Made by a program: the position numbers and the translations under genes. The notes beneath the pieces are model-generated. The model did not search any database and had not been told where the DNA came from. It saw only the letters and a list, made by a program, of their open reading frames with translations. DNA of 36,531 nt from the NCBI GenBank assembly GCA_003169195.1, contig PMQB01000589.1, positions 1 to 36,531 of the forward strand, given 5' to 3'. Below are positions 28,087 through 36,531 of this stretch, in pieces; position 1 is the stretch's first letter; every line of letters starts with the position of its first letter. This DNA is from Bryobacterales bacterium. GTDB taxonomy: Bacteria; Acidobacteriota; Terriglobia; Bryobacterales; Bryobacteraceae.

Positions 28087-30573
28087 TCAGGCGGGGGGCC
28101 AGGAGCGAATGCCCCAAATGTCGCTGGCGTATTCCTGAATGCTGCGATCGCTGGAGAATTTGCCCATCCGGGCGACGTTCAGAATCGCCTTTTCGCTCCA
28201 TTGCGAAGTGTTGGTGAATAGTTGCGACACCTGGTCCTGGGCCGCTAGATATGCGCCAAGGTCCGCAATATGCAGGTAATGATCGCCGTTATCGAGAAGC
28301 GATCGGGAGATGGGATCGAAAATGCCGGGCTCGTTGCTTGAGAAGCGATTGCCGCTGATGGAATCTAGCACGCGCCGGATACAAGCGTCGCGCTCGTACC
28401 AGTCTCTCGGGTTGTAGCCCGCGGCGCGAATCGCCCGCACTTCCTCGGTCTTGAGTCCAAAAATGAAGATATTTTCTGCGCCCACTTCTTCCAGCATTTC
28501 GACGTTGGCGCCGTCAAGCGTGCCAATCGTCAGCGCGCCGTTCATGGCAAACTTCATGTTGCTGGTCCCGGAAGCTTCGGTACCGGCGGTTGAAATCTGT
28601 TCGCTGAGATCGGCGCCAGGAATGATCACTTCCGCCAGCGAAACTTTGTAATCGGGTAGGAAGACCACTTTCAGAAACTTGGCGGCGCGTGGATCCTTAT
28701 TCACCACGCCCGCGACGTTGTTAATTAATTTGATGATCAGCTTCGCCATGAAGTAGCCCGGCGCAGCTTTTCCAGCAAAGATATGCGCACGCGGAGCAAC
28801 TGGCGTGTGGCCATCTTCCACAATGCGGAAGTATTCGTCAATCACGCCCAACACGTGCAGCAGTTGGCGTTTGTATTCATGAATGCGTTTCACCTGCACA
28901 TCGAACATCGCTGCCGGATCAAGGTGAATCCCGGTGCGGGCAGTGATCAGTCGGGCCAAGCGGCGCTTGTTGGTCTGCTTCACGGCCATGAATTCCTGCT
29001 GTGAACGCAGATCTTTCGCGAACGGCTCCAGCGCATGCAATTGCGTGAGATCCCTCTGCCAGCCGTTGCCAATGCGTTCCGTAATCCAACCGCTCAAGCC
29101 TGGATTTGCGTGGCGCAGCCAACGCCGTGGCGTCACACCATTCGTCTTATTGCTGAACCGGCCTGGAAAGAATTCGTTGAAATCCGGAACCAGGTCGCTC
29201 TTCACCAGTTGCGAATGCAGCGCAGCCACGCCGTTTACCGCGTGACTACCCACAATGGAGAGGTTGGCCATCCGAACCATACGCTGTGAACCTTCTTCGA
29301 TCAGCGACATGCGCTCTTGACGGCCGGTATCGCCCGGCCAACGCGCTGACACGTCCGCCAGGAAACGGTTGTTGATCTCATAAATGATCTGCAAATGGCG
29401 CGGCAAAACTCGCTCGAACAAGTCGACAGACCACTTCTCCAAAGCCTCCGGCATGAGCGTGTGATTGGTATAGCCGCAAACGGCCTGCGTAATGCTCCAA
29501 GCCTCGTCCCAAACTAGATCATGCTCGTCAATCAACGTCCGCATCAGTTCGGCGATGGTCAGCGCCGGGTGCGTGTCATTCAATTGGATGGCGGCTTTGG
29601 CGGCCAGATCTCGTGCATCGGAATGCCTCGCCAGGAAGCGGCGGAAAATGTCGCGCACCGCACACGCCACCAGGAAATACTCCTGAATCAGACGCAGTTC
29701 TTTGCCGGATGCGACGGCATCAGAAGGATACAACACCTTGCTGATTGTTTCGGACTGCATCTTACGTTCAACGGCCCGCATATAATCGCCGCCGTTGAAA
29801 ATTTCGATATCGAACTCATCCGAAGCGCGCGCCGAAAACAGCCGCAGGAAATTGATGGTCTGGCCGTCTTGGCTCACAATTGGCAAATCGTGAGGCACAC
29901 CCACTAGGACACGCCAGTCGAGCCACATCGGATTGTACTTGCCATTACGGTCGGTTCCATGCTCGATTCGGCCGTAGAGCGGAATCAGATAAGCCTGATC
30001 CAGATGCTCAATCAACCAAGGGGAATGTTCACTAGCCCAGAAATCAGGCTTCTCTTTCTGATGACCGTCCTCTATTTCCTGCCGGAATAGTCCGTATTCA
30101 TAATTGATGCCGTAGCCGCAACCGGGCATATGTAAGGTGGCAAGCGAATCCAGAAAGCAAGCGGCCAAACGACCCAACCCGCCATTTCCTAACGCTGCAT
30201 CTGGCTCTACTTCCAGGACGTCGGACAGGCGCAGGCCTAGATCTGCAAACGCTCTCTCCATGGCTGGATACAGGCCTAAGTTATGAAGATTGTTGGATAA
30301 CGACCGGCCCAACAGAAACTCCATGGATAAATAGTTAACGCCCTTGGCATCCGCTGCCTGAAATCGTTCAGCCGTGGAAAGCAAACCTTCCACTAGCCGG
30401 GGCCGCAGCACTCCCGCCGCAGCGCGAAACAGTTCATCCGGTGTCGCATTTCTGAGGCTCTTGGCAAATTGGTTGCGAAGTTGCGTTTCAAGCTGGGATT
30501 TCCAATCCACACTGCTTGTCTTTGTCGTCTCGGTAGTCTCGGTCGTGAGCATGATATTCAGTGTTTCGACCAC
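28087..30573 (-). CDS. glgP: Glycogen/starch/alpha-glucan phosphorylase
   Basis: LGNGGLGRLAACFLDSLATL, FDVQVKRIHEYKRQLLHVLGVI, PLP site TEASGTSNMKFAMNGALTIGTLDGANVEM. Confidence 0.98.
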   Translation of the reverse strand: MVETLNIMLTTETTETTKTSSVDWKSQLETQLRNQFAKSLRNATPDELFRAAAGVLRPRLVEGLLSTAERFQAADAKGVNYLSMEFLLGRSLSNNLHNLGLYPAMERAFADLGLRLSDVLEVEPDAALGNGGLGRLAACFLDSLATLHMPGCGYGINYEYGLFRQEIEDGHQKEKPDFWASEHSPWLIEHLDQAYLIPLYGRIEHGTDRNGKYNPMWLDWRVLVGVPHDLPIVSQDGQTINFLRLFSARASDEFDIEIFNGGDYMRAVERKMQSETISKVLYPSDAVASGKELRLIQEYFLVACAVRDIFRRFLARHSDARDLAAKAAIQLNDTHPALTIAELMRTLIDEHDLVWDEAWSITQAVCGYTNHTLMPEALEKWSVDLFERVLPRHLQIIYEINNRFLADVSARWPGDTGRQERMSLIEEGSQRMVRMANLSIVGSHAVNGVAALHSQLVKSDLVPDFNEFFPGRFSNKTNGVTPRRWLRHANPGLSGWITERIGNGWQRDLTQLHALEPFAKDLRSQQEFMAVKQTNKRRLARLITARTGIHLDPAAMFDVQVKRIHEYKRQLLHVLGVIDEYFRIVEDGHTPVAPRAHIFAGKAAPGYFMAKLIIKLINNVAGVVNKDPRAAKFLKVVFLPDYKVSLAEVIIPGADLSEQISTAGTEASGTSNMKFAMNGALTIGTLDGANVEMLEEVGAENIFIFGLKTEEVRAIRAAGYNPRDWYERDACIRRVLDSISGNRFSSNEPGIFDPISRSLLDNGDHYLHIADLGAYLAAQDQVSQLFTNTSQWSEKAILNVARMGKFSSDRSIQEYASDIWGIRSWPPA

Positions 30574-30634
30574 TCCATTGTTCTCTTTGAGGGAATATCC
30601 GGATCGTCCTCCGATTTCTTGACGATGAGAATTC

Positions 30635-32773
<2,139 letters not shown>

Positions 32774-32779
<6 letters not shown>

Positions 32780-33919
32780 CTTCATGGCTTCGGCGAAATC
32801 GTTGAACAGATAGTGCGAATCATGTGGGCCGGGCGCTGCCTCGGGGTGATACTGCACGCAGAACACCGGATAATTTCGGTGCCGCATGCCCTCCACCGTG
32901 TTGTCGTTCAGATTGAGGTGAGTCACCTCCACCTCCGAATCCGGTAAAGAATGCGGATCCACGCAAAAGCCATGATTCTGCGAAGTAATCTCCACCTTGT
33001 TGGTACGGTAATTAATCACCGGATGATTTGCACCATGGTGGCCGAATTTCAGTTTGTACGTTTTGCCGCCGAAAGCGAGACCCAAGATTTGATGCCCGAG
33101 GCAGATGCCGAAGATAGGCACCTTGCCAATAAGTTGGCGCACTTGGGCGGCCTGATGCTCCAGTGGTTCTGGGTCGCCCGGGCCATTTGACAAAAACACC
33201 CCAGTCGGCTTTAGCGCCAGCACGTCTTCGGCCGCAGTATCCGCCGGCACCACCGTCACTTGGGAACCAATGTCAACCAGATGGCGCAAGATATTGCGCT
33301 TGATGCCATAGTCGTAGGCCACCACATGAAAGCGCTGTTCCGGCGCAGCGGCTCGCTTGTCGGAAACACAGACCGCGTCAATCCCTTCGGTCCAGTTATA
33401 ACTGTGGGTGGCCGTTACGCGCGCTACTAAATTTTGTCCAGCCATGGACGGCGATGCTTTTGCCGCTGCAATCAGAGCCGCGGTTTCATGCACGCCAACC
33501 GCAATAATGCCGCGCTTCGCCCCGTGATCTCGCAAATGTCGCACCAAGCGCCGCGTATCTACTTCGGCAATTACCGGTATTCCACTCTTTGACAGAAAGT
33601 GTTCGGCCTTGTCATCGGCGCGCCAATTGCTGACCACGGGCGACATTTCGCGCACTACCAGACCTTCTATATAAGGACCGCCCGATTCACTGTCGGCGTG
33701 ATTGGCGCCATAGTTCCCAATCTGGGGATTCGTGAGAACCACAATTTGCCCGGTATAGGACGGGTCAGTAAAGATTTCCTGGTAGCCAGTAATGGCGGTA
33801 TTGAAAACCACTTCGCCTGTGCGCTGGGTAGCCGCACCAAAACTGACTCCTTCAAAAATGCTGCCGTCTTCCAGTGCGAGAACTGCTTGCTCCAACCGAT
33901 AGGCTCCTAAATTAAACAT
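32774..33919 (-). CDS. carA: Carbamoyl-phosphate synthase small subunit
   Basis: [46 protein letters not shown]; glutaminase [31 protein letters not shown]. Confidence 0.98.
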
Positions 33920-33937
33920 TTAGCCGCAAGGGTTGCG

Positions 33938-33973
33938 GATGATCGGAGGGCCGATCACTTTATTTGACCATAC
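33938..33973. repeat. 36-bp exact repeat, copy 2, upstream of carA, overlapping the stop codon of the DUF4038-like gene
   Basis: gatgatcggagggccgatcactttatttgaccatac, identical to 11464-11499. Confidence 0.97.
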
Positions 33974-35645
33974 CCGTGCGCGCAGTGGCCGATTCCAGAA
34001 CCAACACCCAATCGCGAATAATGGGGAACTCCGGCGCCTGCCAGTTCCCTGCCCCGTCGGGGGTTACCGGCCCGATCGCACGCTCGCTTCCATCCGTAGG
34101 ATTCCAGAAGAATGCGTTCATGCCGGCACTCACACCCTTGAAGAGCAGCGCCTTCCACGAAACGGGAGCGAACGCAATCATGAGTTCGCCGGGCACACGC
34201 GCCGCAAAAGGCTGCCAGTAGTTTTGATCGGTCCAATGCGGCTCAATCAGATCCGGCTTCGATTCTAGTTTCCACCAGCGGTATCGCGCCAGTAGTTTTT
34301 TGGCCAGCCCGAGTTGACCTGAACCTGGCAGTTGATAAGCCACTTCCCACGGCGTGTCGCCCCAGGAATGGCCATGCGGCGAAAGGCCATATGGCTTCTC
34401 GCGCGTGTTCACTTGCCAGATGCCGTTCGCGCCGTAAGTGTGTCCGGCCGCACCGCTCAAGATCGCAGCCCAGAACATGAAACGCTGCACCTCTTCCCTG
34501 CTGGCTTCTTGAATGCCTTCATAACAAACCTCGCCGACAATCACCGGCATCGTGGGCTCGGCATGATAGGAATGCAGCACTGTATCCACCGTGCTTTGCG
34601 CACTACGCCGGTCATCGTGGCCTGTTTGCAGCATGTCGAAATCAATGAGCGCCGGATCATCCACACAATTGCGAGCGCTGCGCGACGGGTGAATCGTAAT
34701 CGGATGGGCAAACGCGTCGGTAGCTTTCACGTAGCGCGCGAGTTCCGTCCAACCATGCTTCTGCGTCACGATATCGGCATCGTGTGTTTTCGATAGATAG
34801 TAAGGCATAGTGCCTTCACCAGCCAGGCACCACATCACCGGATACGCACCCCAACGGGCAATCAGATACCGCCAGTGCTGCTTCATCTTGGCAACGCCCA
34901 TGATGGGTAGAAAGTAACCCCACGCTCCGACGATGCATGCCACGATGCCGCGATCAGCGAGATGCTGAATGCGCACATCGGCCATATCAAAGTAAGCCGG
35001 ATTGATGCGCGCAAAATCAGTCTGCCAAGCCAGACCCGCTTCGTTCGCGCCCCGCGGATCGAACGGCGGCATATCTGGATAAAGACCCGCCACAATCTGC
35101 GCCACCGTGAAACCCTTGGCGACACGGTCTGCCGTGAGCGTCTGAAAGCCGTCGGGCCAACTGAGACGAGTGGTCAACCCCATCCACCATGTGTCAGCCA
35201 GCCAGAAAAACGGCGTGCCATCGGCATGCTGAAAGTGACGACGGTCTTCGCTCACTTGCACCAAGCCATGCGCGTAAAGGGCATTGCTGCCGGTGTACAG
35301 ACCCACGTCCAGCGGGCCTGTGCGGCCGTGCAGATCTCGATTCGCGGTATCGGTGCAAACGGTTGTGAACGAATAATGGCCGGTCTCCTGTGGAGCAAAC
35401 CGGACGCGCCAAGTCGATTCGCCCGCCCAGAAAGCCGGCACTCGAAGATTCCGACCAGACGGAGAAATGAACACCACGTCGAGTTCCACGTCGTTGAACG
35501 GATCAGTATACTGCTTTCCCGATTCGAACGACCATTCCGTGGGAGCATGCAAAACGGCCGCGCGCTTTTGCGCGTTCACGGAAACTGCCGAGGCTAAGAC
35601 AGTCCCACAAAATTGCCGGCGAGAGAGCGAATGAGAAGGGGCCAT
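33960..35645 (-). CDS. DUF5060/DUF4038-like glycoside hydrolase with Tat-like leader
   Basis: SLSRRQFCGTVLASA leader; EWSFESGKQYTDPFNDVELDVVFISPSGR; VSEDRRHFQHADGTPFFWLADTWWMGL; TIM-barrel-like YPVMWCLAGEG. Confidence 0.8.
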   Translation of the reverse strand: MAPSHSLSRRQFCGTVLASAVSVNAQKRAAVLHAPTEWSFESGKQYTDPFNDVELDVVFISPSGRNLRVPAFWAGESTWRVRFAPQETGHYSFTTVCTDTANRDLHGRTGPLDVGLYTGSNALYAHGLVQVSEDRRHFQHADGTPFFWLADTWWMGLTTRLSWPDGFQTLTADRVAKGFTVAQIVAGLYPDMPPFDPRGANEAGLAWQTDFARINPAYFDMADVRIQHLADRGIVACIVGAWGYFLPIMGVAKMKQHWRYLIARWGAYPVMWCLAGEGTMPYYLSKTHDADIVTQKHGWTELARYVKATDAFAHPITIHPSRSARNCVDDPALIDFDMLQTGHDDRRSAQSTVDTVLHSYHAEPTMPVIVGEVCYEGIQEASREEVQRFMFWAAILSGAAGHTYGANGIWQVNTREKPYGLSPHGHSWGDTPWEVAYQLPGSGQLGLAKKLLARYRWWKLESKPDLIEPHWTDQNYWQPFAARVPGELMIAFAPVSWKALLFKGVSAGMNAFFWNPTDGSERAIGPVTPDGAGNWQAPEFPIIRDWVLVLESATARTGMVK

Positions 35646-35700
35646 AGTTAACTCAACACGTTATCGCACTATATCCTTAAGAATTACGAGAGGACGAAGC

Positions 35701-36075
35701 TTGGATCGTTATTTGGTAGTTATGTTGGGCGCGGCGCTAGGCGGCCTAGCAAGATTTGTAGCAGGAACAGCCATCATGGAAAAGTATGGTGGCTCATTTC
35801 CGCTGGGAACGGTAGTCATCAATATCACCGGTTCATTTCTAATCGGGTTGTTGATGACGCTACTAAGCGAGCGATGGCATGCGCACCAGAACTGGCGGCT
35901 GTTCCTGGTGACTGGCTTTCTCGGTGGCTACACCACTTTTTCGAGTTTTGAATATGAAACACTGCAAGCCGTGCGCCGCGGCGGTATGGGCATCGCGCTT
36001 GCAAACGTCGTGGGCAGTGTGGCACTGGCGTATTTGGCCGTATGGTTCGGCGCATGGGTAGCTGGGCGGTCATGA
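35701..36075 (+). CDS. crcB: Fluoride ion channel CrcB/Fluc (TTG start)
   Basis: LGAALGGLARF...GSFPLGTVVINITGSFLIGLL...LVTGFLGGYTTFSSFEYET. Confidence 0.95.
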   Translation: MDRYLVVMLGAALGGLARFVAGTAIMEKYGGSFPLGTVVINITGSFLIGLLMTLLSERWHAHQNWRLFLVTGFLGGYTTFSSFEYETLQAVRRGGMGIALANVVGSVALAYLAVWFGAWVAGRS

Positions 36076-36090
36076 GAGTGGAGGAAGACA

Positions 36091-36531
36091 ATGCTTGAGA
36101 AAGGTCCTGCAAAGAAGGTCACGGTTTGGTTGAATGAAGATTCCAAGCATCCGCATCATCGCGAAAAGTTATGGCTTGCTGTTTTCGATTATCTGCGTCA
36201 TAAGAACGTAGCGGGCGCGTCGGTCACACGCACGCAGATGAGTTTCGGAGACCGGCAAGTCGTGCATCGTGGCGATTCGCCTGAAACACCGGAGTTCGCC
36301 TACCGCATCGAATTTATCGAAACCCCCGCGCGTGTGGACGAAGTCTTGCCTACTCTCTACGAGATGGTGGTCGACGGCTTGATTGAAGTGCAAGACACCA
36401 CCGTTGTGAAGGATGTGAATCAGCATAAAGCGGTACCGGAAGAAGTAACCAGTCCCGGAGCCATGCTTGAACGGCGTCAGGAGAAAGCGCAGATGATGCG
36501 CATCTTCATGGGTGAACATGATAAATGGCAC
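36091..36531 (+). CDS. DUF190 family protein (truncated by window edge)
   Basis: ATG at 36091 opens MLEKGPAKKVTVWLNEDSKHPHHREKLWLAVFDYLRHKNVAGASVTRTQMSFGD..., no stop before window end; DUF190 commonly follows crcB. Confidence 0.85.
   Translation, partial: MLEKGPAKKVTVWLNEDSKHPHHREKLWLAVFDYLRHKNVAGASVTRTQMSFGDRQVVHRGDSPETPEFAYRIEFIETPARVDEVLPTLYEMVVDGLIEVQDTTVVKDVNQHKAVPEEVTSPGAMLERRQEKAQMMRIFMGEHDKWH

Noticed and set aside
30515-30555. Repetitive TTETTETTKTSS coding stretch at the glgP N-terminus
   Set aside because: Short low-complexity N-terminus, possibly in part a start-codon choice issue; not convincing as a functional repeat
30599-30619. Sequence ggatcgtcctccgattt between glgP and glgX, partly like the carA/carB hairpin
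   Set aside because: Only a gapped partial match to the stem-loop portion and no match to the flanking A/T-rich part; probably chance
33938-33973. Reading the 36-bp repeat as an ordinary intrinsic terminator
   Set aside because: In the direction of the flanking genes (minus strand) the hairpin is not followed by a T tract; the mildly T-rich side lies on the strand without an upstream gene
35646-35700. Fluoride riboswitch (crcB motif) upstream of crcB
   Set aside because: The 55-bp gap is too short and no crcB-motif consensus was recognisable by eye; a covariance-model scan would settle it

Overview
This 36.5 kb window has the gene content of an Acidobacteria-like chromosome (inference from gene families only, such as an Oar-like TonB receptor and a CadC/TolB-type regulator). 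From left to right it contains: a truncated SDR gene; a large TonB-dependent receptor with a strong terminator; two paralogous TolB-like membrane proteins, of which only the first has a winged-helix domain; PhzF; a glyoxalase/sulfatase/carB run on the minus strand; a compact bcs cellulose operon (bcsQ, a bcsA-bcsB fusion, bcsZ, bcsC); a methyltransferase; a minus-strand six-gene unit with glycogen phosphorylase, a receiver-PP2C phosphatase, a sugar nucleotidyltransferase, a STAS antagonist, an RsbW-like kinase and an inorganic pyrophosphatase; a divergent glgX; carA; a DUF4038-like glycoside hydrolase; and crcB plus a truncated DUF190 gene. The best leads are: (1) an exact 36-bp repeat with a 7-bp-stem hairpin, found upstream of both carA and carB, which lie about 21 kb apart; (2) a partner-switching module embedded in a glycogen-mobilisation operon; (3) a possible glycogen-to-cellulose connection with the adjacent bcs operon; and (4) a BcsQ with a lysine-less P-loop and a possible fused BcsR/BcsP-like N-terminus. 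No CRISPR array, tRNA, rRNA, prophage or intact IS element was recognised. All calls come from reading the sequence and motifs, with no database search.
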